64,000 nt of DNA, from contig NRSV01000057.1 of the NCBI GenBank assembly GCA_002286855.1, positions 127,647-191,646 of the forward strand, written 5' to 3'. Positions 9,271-22,138 of the stretch are shown piece after piece. The first letter of the stretch is position 1; each line of letters begins with the position of its first letter. This stretch comes from Bipolaris cookei. Its lineage: Eukaryota; Ascomycota; Dothideomycetes; Pleosporales; Pleosporaceae. The notes under the pieces are model-generated. The model ran no database searches. It was not told where the DNA came from and saw only the letters and a program-made list of their open reading frames with translations. The position numbers were made by a program, and so were the translations under genes.

Positions 9271-12200
9271 TGCAAGGGGCCGGTGAGACAACTATCACTG
9301 GCGGGAGGCGGTGGAAGGCGGGCGACGCAATCCAGGCCGTGAAGGAGAGCGCGGCGGCGCTGGTGATGGTGGTGGTCGGGCTATCAGCGCTGGCAGTGGA
9401 TGAAGCAGTGGGGGCCGGGACCAGCTCGGTGACGTGCGGCGACAGAGGCGCAGTGCTGGCGACGCAGCGGGGCGACGATGTGCGGTGATGGAGGCGAGAT
9501 GTGCGGATGGCAGCAGTTGCAAGTGTCGTCGGGGTCGAGAGAGGACCAAGGGAAAGACGTCAAGAGGCAGGATGGGGTGGCGCCGGCGGGCGGCAGTAGT
9601 AGAGGGAGGAGTGGTGAGATGTGCGTGAGACGTCAAGTGCCTGACGCTGCGTTGCCACCTCGTCCACTGCCTGCACACGACACACGCAGGGCCGCGCCTC
9701 TCATCAGTCTGCCGATCTAGCCGTCACGCCTTCGCTTGGACTCTTCTAGGCGACTCTGCTGCAACAGTATCAGAACTCCGTCTGCATATTGCTTTACTTT
9801 CCCCAACGCCGTCGCCCCTAGCTCTGCCCTCCATGGTTGCCCGTTGGTTACCCACTGCCGCCGTTCAGGCCCAGGCCTCGGCCAGAACCAGACTTGCACC
9901 CCAACACTACCACCTTGCATGGCCACGACATAATGCCTTACATCTCTGCATGCTGCCTTTGCCAGCCTTAGTATCGAGCAGCCATGCGCTATGCACACCA
10001 GATCACGTGATTTGTCGTTGTCAATCACCATCGTATCTGCGTCTGTTTTGGGCCATGTTTCGCTTGGTGAGAGGCAAAAGCAATCTGACATTGCCCCATG
10101 GTTTCAAATGAGGCCAAATGCTAAAATTGGCGTGCAGCTGTAGTCGCCCGTAGGCGCCGCCGGCACACGGTTCGTGAAGCACCCATTCCACCACTCACTG
10201 CCTAAACGTTATGCAATCGTGAAACATTGACAGTCCAGAGCCGCCTACAAAAGCGCTTCACCATCCAAATCCACTGAGCTGGCCACGACAATCCTCGACT
10301 CCAACTGCTTTGTTTATCTGCACCTCGAATCTTCTCGATGCCCCCGTCCCGCAATGTCCACCCCGTAATCGAATCGCAATCTGTACATCAGCCTCGCAAA
10401 GCTTGACCTGCCCACCGTTGACGTCAATTATATCTGATGATGTCAGACTGCCTGTGCACCTGCGACCACCTTCGTTTTTCCCCTGCTTCAGATGATGCGG
10501 TGCATACAAGGAGCAGCATGCCGTCATCTACCACTACAGGGACACAGAACTGCGTGCATGCTCTGCTCTACTCTACCAAGTATCTACTATGGAACAAAGG
10601 AAGCGCAACGGTGGGTTGCCAGGCGCGTGCACGAAGGGACTGAACATGTTGCAGATGCTTCCCAAGCACCGATCATATACTGACTCATGTCTGTGCAGCC
10701 TTGATCCTACTACTCGCAGTCCGTTCACGCTTCCAAGCAACGAGAATATGCTTCACAGTGGCTTCGTCGCATCATGATGCTTCTCCGCCGAGCCAGCTGA
10801 TTTGATAGACGAAATATCCGAATATGCCAGGGCGAGCACAGCGTACAAGAACAAAGGAAAAAGAAGGAAATTGGGTCATGACAAGAAATGAACAATGTTG
10901 CTAAACGTCGCTCATGATTAAGTATGTAGGTGATAACTGGAGTGGTATCCTAAGGATTGATAAATTACCGAGGGGCTCTTGCTCAGCAACAAAGGAGAGT
11001 GATTAGACCGAGAAATAACCCAGCCACACATGTGCTTAGGGACTAGATAGGAGACGAACCTAACAGCAATCTAGAGTTGGCAAAACTTCCGCCGAGTCGA
11101 TGGCATTGCTGCATGCCAACCTAAGTCAGTACAGGCAAGAATTACGGCCATATTAGTCTGAAATTCATCCAGGACTGCACACCATAGAATCACGTTCCAG
11201 TTGAGTGTCAGGCAAGACTGGCATCTGCCATGGATTCCAGCTAGTATTTAGTCTGTGAAATACCATATCCATATGTCTGTGTGTCATAGTCTATGAGTAC
11301 GTTGGAGGCTTAACGACGGCCCCAAGCCAACGAGGCGCGACAGGAGTGGCTGAAGACATGTGGAGCTCCTTCAAGTTTGGTAGTGAGTTAAAGCCCCTAA
11401 TAACCGAGGGAGCGTTATTGGTGTGCTGTGTAACACGAGGGTCGTCTCTCGAGTGAAACTATCAATTTGGTAGATGAAAAGCGACAGCTAGCGAATGTTT
11501 GTTTCGGTACTCTAGTATCAGTGTGGGCAAAGACTACTTTGCAGTGAGTCTTCCTGGGCGGAAAGCAACGGTCGGGCCAAGACATGTGATTTCTCGCAAC
11601 ATGTCAAACTCGCAACGCCTGCAATATATACAGTGGGGTTTGAGAAAAGGTCCGCCAGATGATACAATGATATAGCGCGGCAGCAAAATGTATATCTGTA
11701 CTCGAGTACAATGATGCAACGTGCATCGAGCCGTGCAACGTGCGGGCTGTCAAAGGCGCTACCCGACGTGCGACACCACGAGGGCCATGTGAACGCAGTA
11801 GCAGTGAAGAGGCGTGACGGCAGCAGTCTTGTTTTCTAGAGCGACAGCCGATATATGCAGGAGCTGGTACACGTCCAGTGCAGGTGTGGTAGTTGTCTCG
11901 TTGTCGCCCTCCCCAAGCAAGTGACCCAGCCAGAGTTGGGAGGTGGGAGGTGGCAGATGGGCGGGTCGTCCGCAGCAGACGCGCGCTCACAAAACTTTGA
12001 ACTGGCCTTCCCCCTCCCCTTATAGCCACCGCCCAAACTGCTTCTCTCACCCGCCTCACCCCCAGATCTGCCGAGGCTTTTTTGCATGCTGTCGTCGACT
12101 AAGTTGCTCTGCAGCTGCTCCTTTCTCTCGACTACCGAAGCACTCGATTGGTCGCACATTTGAGGACCCGCAAGCACGTTTCCGCTGCGCCCCGCGCATC

Positions 12201-12549
12201 ACCACTAGCAAACTTGTCGCGGCACACCGAAATTATCACGACAGATTGCTGAAACGCCCGTCGACTTTTCAAAGGAAAAAAATGCAACTTGTTTTGTGAG
12301 ACGCTCTCTCTTCGTCAAAGGCCTGTATGTTGGCACTGCCCCTCCATTCATCCTTCAACCGCCTTCCCCACTAAAGCTAACCATGAAGCGTACCAGCAGA
12401 CCAAGCTTAAGCCGACACGGCCTACTCTTTTTTTCCCTCACCTTATCTCGCAGTGCAGCCCTACTTCACCACTACTCCCCTTAATCCAGGGTTGCTAGCC
12501 GACACCCCCGCATCTTTTTCTTGCACGGCCAAATACACCGCCCTCCGCT
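9271..12549. other. Divergent intergenic region between the Ssh4-like and Kap104 genes
   Basis: This 3.3-kb gap lies between two divergent starts. The first 450 bp on the Ssh4 side are GC-rich, with overlapping open frames on several strands that I take to be composition artefacts in the leader. The stretch from about 12000 to 12549 is pyrimidine-rich and is probably the promoter and 5' leader of KAP104. The middle shows nothing recognisable. Confidence 0.45.
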
Positions 12550-15494
12550 ATGGCGTGGCAACCGCAGGACGATCCTCTACGGCAGTTGGTCCAGTGCCTG
12601 AGCGACTCGCTCAGTGCTAATGATGCAAATGCGCGAAAGAATGCTGGAGAAGTCAGTATCCCTTACCCATGTGCTGGAGGTTTGCATGGTGCTGACCTCG
12701 AATACACAGATGCTCAAATCGGCGCAAACTTCGCCTGATATCGACAAATACCTAGCCTACGTTTTCTCAAACAACCAGCCCCCGTCCAGTGTCAACATGG
12801 ATGCTGCGCAATACTTCCAAGCAAGAGCTGCCGCAGCCGTCATGCTCAAGAACGACGTGAAGACGGCCTATAAATCCATGCCCGATTCGACCAAAGACTA
12901 TATACGATCCGTCATTCTTCTCGGCCTACAAGACCCCACATCGCAAATAAGAGGATATGCAGGCAACGTCATTACGGAAATTGTGCGCCAGGGAGGCATC
13001 ATGGCATGGCCACAGATTCTTTCGGAGCTCATCAGCATGATTAGCAACGCCGACGGCAACGTCTCGACACAGGCGCAAGAAGGCGCCATGGGTGCGTTGT
13101 TGAAGATTTGTGAGGACAACAGGAAAGCCCTCGATAAGGAATACCAGGGGCAGAAGCCCCTCGACTTTATATTCCCCAAGCTTCTCGAACTCACTACAAG
13201 CTCTCAGCCTCGGGTGCGCGCTGATGCATTGGCTGCTATCAACGTGTTCGTCCCAGAAAAGCCACCGGCTGTTGTTTCCCACATCGATACACTGCTACAA
13301 CAATTATTTCAATTGGCCGGCGACTCTAGTGAAGATGTGCGCAAGCACGTATGCCGAACCTTTGTTCACATCGCCGATATTGCCCCTCAAAAGATAATAC
13401 CGCACATGGACGGCCTTGTGGAGTTCATGATCGCGCAGCAACGCACACCAAACAACCCAGACTTAGCCCTGGACGCAGCAGAGTTCTGGCTATGTGCTAG
13501 TGAAGACGAAAAGATGCGCGATCATCTTGGGCCATACTTGGCCAAGATAGTACCGGTTCTGCTTGCGAGTATGGTATACAGTGAAGATGACATTATGCGT
13601 CTCGAGGGTGAAGAGGAAGACTATGAAGTTGAGGATCGAGAACAAGACATCAAACCAACTTTTGCATCGAGTAAGGCTGTAAGACTCACTACCAACGCGA
13701 ACGGCGAGACCGTTCCTGTCAATGGAGGACAAGGAGCCTCAGCCGAGGACAACGATGATGACCTGAGTGATGGTGAAATTGACGACTTCGACGACGACGA
13801 CGATGAGTTTGGAGACCCAGAGGAGCAGTGGAATCTTCGAAAATGCTCTGCGGCGGCTCTCGATGTCCTCGCATCAGTGTTCCATGAAGCTGTTTTCCAA
13901 GCAACTCTTCCTTACCTCACAGATAATCTTAATCATGCTGAGTGGCCCCATCGCGAATCGGCAGTCCTTGCACTCGGTGCTATTGCAGATGGATGCATGT
14001 TGGTGGTTGAACCGCATCTTCCTATGCTCACTCCATTCCTCATCACTCTGCTGGAGGACCCCAAGCCTGTTGTTCGTCAGATCACATGTTGGACTCTTGG
14101 ACGTTACTCGGGTTGGGCCTCTCACCTCGACGCAACTGGCAAGAAACAGTTCTTTGAGCCGGTCATGGAGGGCATCTTGATGAAGATGCTTGACAGGAAC
14201 AAACGTGTGCAGGAAGCCGCGGCATCTGCCTTTGCCAATTTGGAAGAAAAGGCAAATTCCGAGCTTGCACCATACTGCACTGTCATTGTCCGACAGTTTG
14301 TTCAGTGCTTTTCGATGTACAAGGACAGGAACATGTTCATCCTCTATGACTGTGTCCAGACATTGGCCGAACATGTTGGACCTGAGCTGTCCAAGGATGA
14401 ACTTGTTCAAATACTTATGCCCGCTCTCATTCAACGCTGGAACAAGGTATCGGACCACTCGCGGGAAATGTTCCCATTGCTTGAATGCCTTTCATATGTT
14501 GCCACAGCCCTCGGACCCAAGTTTGCACCATATGCAGCTGGTATATTTGCCAGGTGTATCAAAATCATTCACCGCAATCTTGAAGAAGGAGTCATGGCAT
14601 CTGAGATCAATGGTTTTGAACCCCCAGACAAAGACTTCTTAGTGACTAGTCTGGACTTGCTCAGCGCTATCATTCAGGCCTTGAACCTTCAGGACAGCGC
14701 GACACTAGTCACACAGGCGCCGACATTCTTCCAACTATTGGCTGTCTGCATGAGAGACCCTAACAACGATGTACGACAGTCGGCCTATGCTCTTCTCGGA
14801 GACTGTGCCATCTATGTCTTCCAACAACTCCAGCCTTGCTTGCCTGACATCTTGAACATCCTAATCCCGCAGCTTGACTTTGCTCAAGTAACGACTGATG
14901 GCCTGGAGACGGGTTATTCAGTGATCAACAACGCGTGCTGGTCTGTTGGCGAGATTGCCATGTGTCACAAGGAAGGTATGCAACCCTATGTTGAGAAACT
15001 GTTGCAAAAACTTGGTACCATCTTGTTCGACCAGAGGGTTCCCGAGTCTCTGAATGAGAATGCGGCCATTGCTCTGGGTCGCTTAGGTCTTGGATGCGCC
15101 CCTTCACTAGCAGTCCATCTTGCGCAGATTGCTCCGGCTTTCATTCGTGCCATCAAGAATGTTCAATGGACAGATGAGAAATGCCATGCTCTGACTGGTT
15201 TCATGTTGATTGTGTTGGCGAACCCTGGCGCCATGGAGCAATCTCTGCTCGAGTTCTTTAGCGACATGTCAATGGCTGACAGCAATGTGGTCCGAGGCCC
15301 TGCAGGCAGACAGGTACTGGAGACGTTCCAAAAGGTAAGAGAAAGAAAATCATTATTAGTCATATCTGCAATTTACTAACGCTCGTGACCAGGTCATCCA
15401 GCAGTACAAGAGCATGATTTCGGACTTTGACGCCTTTCTGAGCGGTCTTCCCGCAGAGCAACAAGCACGGCTCCGGGAGCTGTACAGCGTCTGA
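12550..15494 (+). CDS. KAP104: Transportin / karyopherin beta-2 (Kap104)
   Basis: Nuclear import receptor for PY-NLS cargo (hnRNP-like mRNA-binding proteins), working with Ran-GTP at the nuclear pore. Three exons (12550-12651, 12710-15334, 15393-15494) give 942 aa. It starts M-A-W-Q-P, the family N terminus, and ends L-R-E-L-Y-S-V, close to the transportin end. HEAT repeats fill the protein. The block W-N-L-R-K-C-S-A-A-A-L-D-V-L-A directly follows an acidic loop (residues about 380-408, D/E-rich) corresponding to the H8 loop that ejects cargo when RanGTP binds. The block C-W-T-L-G-R-Y is also conserved. The first intron (12652-12709) falls after codon 34, and the second (15335-15392) just before the last 33 residues. 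Length and collinearity with human TNPO1 (recalled) make the assignment strong. Confidence 0.95.
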
Positions 15495-16196
15495 GCGCTT
15501 GTGTCTTTTCCCCAAACGTTTATTTCATGTGGTATAGCGGGCGTTGAATATGGGCATGTGTGCAGTATGGTGTTATAGGGAGAAGAAGAAACATCAGGAA
15601 GGGAAAAAAAAAGAAGAAAAGCGAGGGTGAGACTGAAACTTTCATAAGGTGAGGGGGATATCACTCCCGGTTGAAGAAGGAGAAGAACGAGACGAGTCAA
15701 TGAAAGCATTTAACGGCAGAAGGGTTATGGGAGCGGAGGGCAAAGGTTCTCACGGCATCATATATAGACGTTTGTTTCGTTTGTTTTTCTTCTATTCCAG
15801 CGAGGCACCTCTTTTTTTTCATTGCTGCTGCTTGGTTGGATGTTTTTTTTCCTACGGAGCTCGACGAAGTGCTATGAGGCAACATTTTCCCGGGGCGTTT
15901 TTTTCTTCTTCTCATTATTTTGAGTGTATGCTGGGTATGGTGGTAGTTTTATACATGATATAAGTAGATAGCTTAGCTTAGTTTTTCTCTTTCTCTTCTT
16001 TTTTTTTCCAAAGTGAGAGTCTAAGTGAGGGTATGTGAGGGGAATCTGTGTATGAATGTGTGGGGAGAGAGAGAGAGTGTGTGAGAGAGAGAGAGAGAAA
16101 ATCTGTACAGAGGGTCTGTGAAAGATGGGAATGTATGTGTGTGTGTATGTGTGTGTGTGAGGGAGGGTCTGTACGGGAAGTATATGTTAATGTGAT

Positions 16197-16247
16197 GAGA
16201 GAGAGAGAGAGAGAGAGAGAGTGTGTGTGTGTGTGTGTGTGTGTGTG
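16197..16247. repeat. Compound microsatellite (GA)12(GT)13
   Basis: Uninterrupted GA dinucleotides (16197-16220) pass directly into GT dinucleotides (16221-16247). Shorter GA and GT runs lie just upstream at about 16062-16160. Confidence 0.95.
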
Positions 16248-16957
16248 ATAGACAGAGATAATGGAAGATAATGGTTTTAGCATTAGTCCTCGTTTTACAA
16301 ATCTGTCCGGATGTGAATGTCCTGGTGTGTTAGTGTTGTTTTGTCTTGTTCATCTTCTGTGATTGCATGGTCCAAGTGTATTTGTCAATTTATAGTTTTG
16401 AGCTAGATGGGCTAGTCATTTGTCTCGACTTCCCACCCCCCTTCTTGTTTGGACCCTCGTACATGGACCCAGTATCTTGGTTGTCGGGTTTTTTTGTTCT
16501 TGTTTTAGTGTCTCTAGCCACTAGATCTACAGCATACGAAATGTTATCTGGAGTCATGATTGTCTGCAACATACGGGACTGACTCGATGTAATACGGACA
16601 TTTCACTCTTTTTTTTCTTGTCCCGTCCTCCTCAAAGCCCATGACTAAAAAAAAATTGAGGGCATGAGTGCTAATTATGTCACGGACCTAGAAGTGCTAG
16701 GATATATCAGCCTGTGAGGACGTAGTAAGCTTAAGTATCAGCCATGCGAGCAACAAGCCAAGCTTGTTGTCTTGTGCCTGCCTTTTTGGCTGAGTGGTTG
16801 GCGCGTATGGCTGTGTGCTTGGCTCCTATAGGAGCCCGCCCTAACAAATTACAGGTTTTACCCTATTCTTTTGCGGATGATGAAGATAATGGGCTCATCT
16901 CTTCGACAATCCAGATCATCCGACTAGCGCATCTAGTTCCCTCTCAGACCCCCATCT

Positions 16958-16996
16958 CACCCCGCCCAGTCACCCCGCCCAGTCACCCCGCCCAAC
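16958..16996. repeat. 13-bp direct repeat, 3 copies
   Basis: The unit CACCCCGCCCAGT occurs twice exactly, and a third time with its last two bases changed. Confidence 0.9.
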
Positions 16997-19649
16997 CCTT
17001 TCCAGTAATTTATATGGGCAAGTTGGGTTCACGGCCGGGATCTAGTGAATTAGTCCGGGGTACCTTGTTATAACGGCATCAACTACAGGCCTATACCAAG
17101 TCGACGTTCATATGCATGTTGTCTGTGTACATATGTACAGACACGTAAGTGAGTTTGTGTATGTGTGGGTGTGCGCTATCATACGGTAGTTCAGTACTAG
17201 TAGTGTGTGCGTAGGCATCAAAAGGACAGGAGGGGGGGTGAGGGGCCGCTACTGTGTAGAACAGCGCCCTAGTAGAGGCATTATGGCATCATTTTTATGC
17301 ACGCAATGGCTTGCTGGTGTAGCTACGTATCTTGCAGCAGTCGGCTAAGTGACTCGTATTCTCTGGAATTTGCATCTGCCATGGCTAGCCTTTCTCTTTC
17401 TCGCTATTTTTTTCTTCAGTCCAATTGTTCGGAGTAGAGGCAGAAGGACTGCTATAGGCTATTGTGCTATTTGTGTTCTCTGTTATAACCGGAAGTCGGT
17501 CTCGGACTATCGGCAAAGGGTTCTTGTTATCTTCCCTGTTTTCTTGTTCTTGGTCGCTTTTTTCCACTTTTTTTTTCATCTCCGATTTCTTCACTTCTAT
17601 GACGTGGAAATGTATGTATGATGTAAAGAGCTGGAGACGAAAATTTCGGATAAGGTCGCCATCATTTAGTCTGAAAATTCACTGTATACTTACTGCACAG
17701 GCAGATAGGTGGACACACACACATACTAAACGAGACTGCATCTCCCACCTAGGACCAGAAATGCCTAGTGTAAAATTTGATACTGAAGAGGTCATATTAT
17801 CCGGCAAACCTCCCCCACTCCCCTTTTCCACAGGGATTATGTATTGATAGTACTGGAGTACACCGCTTTGTGCTTCATCCAAGTACACAATAAGTAATCA
17901 GGAAAGTGTTAAACCTGTTGCGTACTATAGGTTGATACTAGTCGGCAGAGAAAGTTGCAGACTACCCCTCTTTCTTAGCAACGTGAAAAACACTGACGGG
18001 TCGGTAAAAGTTAAAGGTTTCGGAGCAAAGACACGTATTAGTGCATCATCGGGATTGCAGGCGATTAGCATGTTGGCATCGAATGGGAAAATCTCTTTAT
18101 CGTAAAACTAGTCTGAACGCGACTCAGGGCCCAGACTAGTGGGCGATCTTGTGGGGGGAAAAGGACTTTGGCACTAGGAGTATTGAGAGGAGTCCGTCGA
18201 CGATAATTTCTAGAAACGACTCGATGGCCGGTCCGAATGTTTCATGGTACGAGGCGCTTTACTTGGGACCTTTTTGGGCCGCGGAACCGAGGACTAGAGT
18301 ACAGTACAGTTGTTATGCACGAAAATGCAAGTGAGAGTATCTTTTTTTTCTTCTTTATCTCTGTTTCTCCATGTGTCTCTTGCTTTGGGAGGGAGGCAGG
18401 GCTGAGAGTAATGTTTTTTCCTCTCGGGCATGCTGCATTGGAGCTGGATTGCTGTGTAACGATATATTGGCAATATCAGCAGATGGAAGGTCTGAATCAG
18501 ACTATGGCTGGTATGATGTAAGTGGATGCAGCAGATGCAAGCAGGCGTGTATATTCAGGCAGAGAGCCGAGTACTCGGAGCAGACATTGTGGACGCCATT
18601 GGCTAGTGACGGCAAAGAGGATGTGTGGTTCTTGTGTCGCCAACCACACCCGTGGGTAGCATCTGGTCCCGCGCCAATGGCATGACAGGGAATAAAAAGG
18701 GCTTTTAATAGCCATGTGCCGACGGGTGGAGAGGGGTTGTTTGCAAAGTGGTGCAGGTAGCATGTGGCTTGCAGACAGCTGGAAGAATGGAGACAATTGC
18801 GGGTTCGGATCCGCAGGGTCAAAGGCGGGCCTGGGACGAGTATGGCTAGTAGTGTCTCGATTGGGTGTGATGGAGCCTTGTGGCTGCACGAGGCCATGGG
18901 TATTGGAGACGTCATTGTGTACCATGTCCATGTATAGAATTTGTCAATTACCTGTTGCGGTCACCAGGAGTGCTAGGGGGCCGCGATGTCGAGCAGACAA
19001 TGGAGAGGAAGAATAGTCAAGGCGAAAACAGGCTAGGTGCAGAAACCCCAGAGATGGCATGGATGAGCCGAGGTGCATTGCTGGCTGCAAAGTTGTTAGG
19101 GTAAAGAGAGGTTAAAGCTAAGAATAGTTTTTATGGCCGGTGGCTAACCAGATTGGGATGCTAGGGCAATTGTGGCTTTTGACAAAGTAGCCGGAGGCCG
19201 TGTAGGTACGTACTACTTTACCGAGTGATGGGCTGGGAGTGGCATCGTGGAGGCTCCGCCCGAGCACGAAACGGGTCAGAGGGTAGTCGACGGGCACTAC
19301 AGTGCTAGTGAGCTGGATTAGGGCTCGTATCTCGCGATGGCCGTTCTCGTTTCACCAGGAGGGCAGGAGGGAGCGAGGGGAGAGGAAGGAGAGAGTCAGA
19401 GGCGTGGACAGCGGTTAGTGCAGGCGGAAGGTGCAACGGGCGCGGGCGCAGGCTCATCAGCATGTTCGGCGAGGGCGTGGGAAAGGGAGGGGAGGGGGAA
19501 GGGCTTGGATTGGCGGCGGCCGTTGGGACGACATGGGATAGTGGGATGGAGAGTACACATGTGGTCAGGCGCCACGGCGGGCGGGCTCGCCTAAGTGGCG
19601 GCGTGGCAGGGCAAAGAGGCTCGCTGACTCATCTGGGCTGGCTGTGGCG

Positions 19650-19694
19650 GGGACATGAGGGACATGAGGGACGTGAGGGACGTGAGGGACGTGA
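19650..19694. repeat. 9-bp minisatellite GGGACRTGA, 5 copies
   Basis: Five tandem copies, the first two with A and the last three with G at the variable position, consistent with stepwise expansion. Confidence 0.9.
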
Positions 19695-19864
19695 GACTTG
19701 TGCCTGGCCGAGCTACTAGAATAGAGCCGCTATTCGGATGGTCTGGCACGACTCGGCGCCGCGCGACGCAAATATAGCGGCGAGCGTAGTATCGATGAAA
19801 AAAAAGTGAGGCCAGCGCGGCGGCCGTGAACAGGCTGAGTGGCCGACAGACCCTTTGTGCGTTT

Positions 19865-19912
19865 GGGCAGAGGGTGCAGAGTGCGGGCAGAGGGTGCATA
19901 GTGCGGGCAGAG
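19865..19912. repeat. 20-bp tandem repeat, about 2.4 copies
   Basis: The unit GGGCAGAGGGTGCAGAGTGC is repeated with one substitution, and then again as a shortened third copy. Confidence 0.85.
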
Positions 19913-20080
19913 TGCAGCGTGCCGTCATCAGCACTCGCGTGATGGCAGGTGACGCACCGAGGGCTATTTTTGACCTGGAGATATTGGACGGCCCCGGCGT
20001 GCGCGCGCAGAGTTGTAGCAATGGCTGCCATTGGCATCAGCAGAAGGCTGTGCTGTGCGGTATTTGAGCTGGAGGAGCGG

Positions 20081-20110
20081 GAGCTGGAGCTGGAGCTGGA
20101 GCTGGAGCTG
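20081..20110. repeat. Hexamer repeat (GAGCTG)5
   Basis: Five perfect copies of GAGCTG. The hexamer is self-complementary apart from its register (AGCT core), so the tract could form hairpins. Confidence 0.9.
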
Positions 20111-20366
20111 TGCAGAGATGGTGGCCCGGAGCCAGACAGGCCCCGGGCAGCAGACAGCAGACGGGAGGCAGGATGCAAGCAGCCAGCCAGCCAGCCAGGC
20201 CCGCCAGCATCGCCCGCCAGCAGCGGTATCATGACTACCACGTCGATGGTGATGCTGATGAGCATCAGCCTGAGCAGCGCAGTGCAGGAAAATTTAGCAA
20301 CGCGGGCCCCGAAGCTGACCCGGGGCCGATTGACACTGGTCTTGGTACGCCCTAGCCTGGACGACA

Positions 20367-20446
20367 GGCAGGGCAGGCAGCAGGGGCAGGGCAGGGGCAG
20401 GGCAGGGCAGGGCAGGCAGGGCAGCAGGGCAGCAGGGCAGCAGGGC
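20367..20446 (+). repeat. GGGCA/GGGCAGCA tandem tract with G-quadruplex potential
   Basis: About 80 bp of GGG and GGGG runs separated by 2-5 nt loops. More than ten G-tracts are present on the plus strand, far beyond the four needed for an intramolecular G-quadruplex. It lies about 1.7 kb upstream of the zinc-cluster regulator start. Confidence 0.85.
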
Positions 20447-21026
20447 ACGCGGCTTGTAGCTACCCGTTGCAGCTTGGCCCAGCACGCTATCCGCCTGGCT
20501 ACTGGTCGATCCTTCTCCACGCACGGCCCGCCACACTGTTGGCTTGCCCTCGCTCGGCGTTCCTCAATGGCCGTTTTTCACGCCTCTTGCGCGCTGAGCA
20601 CCCCCGCTGCAAGCGGCTCATGCACCCACTCCTGCCACCACCCACCGCCCACTGCCCATTGCACTAGACGCCCACCAGCACCAGCACCAGCGTCCGCACC
20701 AACGTCCGCACCAGCAACCGCACCAAATGCCTCTGCACCGCGCCCAGCCTGCTCCTTCATCGGCACCGGCATCGGCACCATGGCCGGCCTGCCCGCCCAA
20801 ACGGCCCTCTGCCTCTGCCTCTGCCAGCGCTGCTCATGTCCCTGCCAGGGGGACCGACGCCCGCCTCGAGCACCACACCAGAGCCACCTCTTGCTGCAAC
20901 CCCAGCTGACAACCAGACCTAGAGCCAGACCACACCTGTTGCATGCTCCTGTCCGTCGCCTCAAGTTTCGCCGCGCAGGGGTCCTTCCCAATTCATTCCC
21001 TATTCTCCCACTCACTAACCAAGTCA

Positions 21027-21057
21027 CTCCCTCCCTCCCTCCCTCACACACACACAC
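21027..21057. repeat. (CTCC)n(CA)n compound microsatellite
   Basis: About four CTCC units run into about six CA units, within the pyrimidine-rich leader region of the zinc-cluster gene. Confidence 0.85.
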
Positions 21058-22138
21058 CCCTCCCCACTATCCACCCATCCATAGCTACATACATACGTAG
21101 TTGTACATATCCGTACACGCTTGCATCCACACTCTCCCACCTGTCCCGCCCCAGGCTGGCTGCCCTCGGCTCAAGCCAAGCCATGGTGCCTGTCATGTAT
21201 GTACGTACACAGTCCATGTAGCCACGCCGGAACTTCTCGCTGCTTGCTACAGGCGAGGGGTCCATGGCCACTGGAAACAGAAGCTTAATCCCCACGGGAG
21301 TTACACCGGGGCCATGTCATACGAGCATGAGCCAGGCGGTCCCATACTGTGTGCATCAATCCATCAACTGTAGCTCCCGCAAGCTTCGCTGTAGTCCCTG
21401 CTAGCCTCCCTCCCCTCTGGTCGGCTGCTACCCAAATCCCTCCCACCCACAACCCCCCCTCCCCTCCGCCGTCCGTGGCGTCACTGCTATTTGCGTGGCC
21501 GCCATGTCTCTGCTAATCCTCCTTGGCCCCGTTTCTTCGTCTCCATTATCGTTGGTTGCCGAGCACAAGTCACCCTGCGCTTTTGCTCACATACCACCTC
21601 CAGCCTGGCGACCCTCTAGTCTCGTAGCCTTGCCCTGATCCTGCATGGTCGCGGTGCAGGGGGCAGCGTGCAGACGAGCTTGACCCCATCCGCTGTCACC
21701 TCGTCCTGTCGTACCCTCGTTGCCTGTCCGCCGGAGGCATCGCTGGCTTTTGCGTCAATATCTGGGCCAGCCCTAAAGCTATCTAAGCTTATCCATCCTA
21801 TCTGCACTCTGCACTGCACTCTGCACTATATATCATCACTACGCCCATCACAGTCACCCTGCTCAAAAACACCCTGTCCAATTTATTCACCGGTTTCGAC
21901 CCCATTACCCTCGCTTTGTCAACTCTGCGCCACATTTACTACACCTAGGACACTTGCTCTCTCTCCCGCAACACCACCACCACCACTCTCCAAGCCATCT
22001 CCAACCGACTTGTCCATATCCCAATCCCATCTACACCGGGTCTCTGCAAATCTAAACTGCGCAGTCCCACTCCATCTTCTCTCAATTCTTTCACCCCCTG
22101 CTAAAACGACTCTGTCGACTTTCACTCAAAGTAATAAA

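Larger units (their letters stand above)
15495..22138. other. 6.6-kb repeat-rich intergenic region upstream of the zinc-cluster regulator
   Basis: No credible gene. The first 800 bp are the KAP104 3' region, with purine-rich and GA/GT microsatellite DNA. The middle (about 16600-19300) is featureless. From about 19300 to 20900 the DNA is GC-rich and built of short tandem repeats, so long open frames arise on both strands by composition. From about 20900 to 22138 it is pyrimidine-rich, as expected of the core promoter and leader of the downstream transcription factor. Confidence 0.55.

Noticed and set aside
9295..9678. Pro/Arg/Ser-rich minus-strand frame as a 5' exon of the Ssh4-like gene
   Set aside because: Low-complexity translation in GC-rich leader DNA. 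No convincing donor links it in frame to the first solid exon, although an upstream exon cannot be fully excluded.
16770..16850. tRNA-like A-box (GGCTGAGTGGTT) in gene-poor DNA
   Set aside because: No matching B-box, acceptor stem or anticodon arm can be folded downstream, so it is at most a chance match or a relic.
19591..21100. Long open frames on both strands (about 309 codons minus, 383 codons plus) upstream of the zinc-cluster gene
   Set aside because: They overlap each other, lie on GC-rich tandem repeats that lack stop codons, and encode only Cys/Pro/Leu, Ala/Pro or Ser runs. Some also depend on non-ATG starts.
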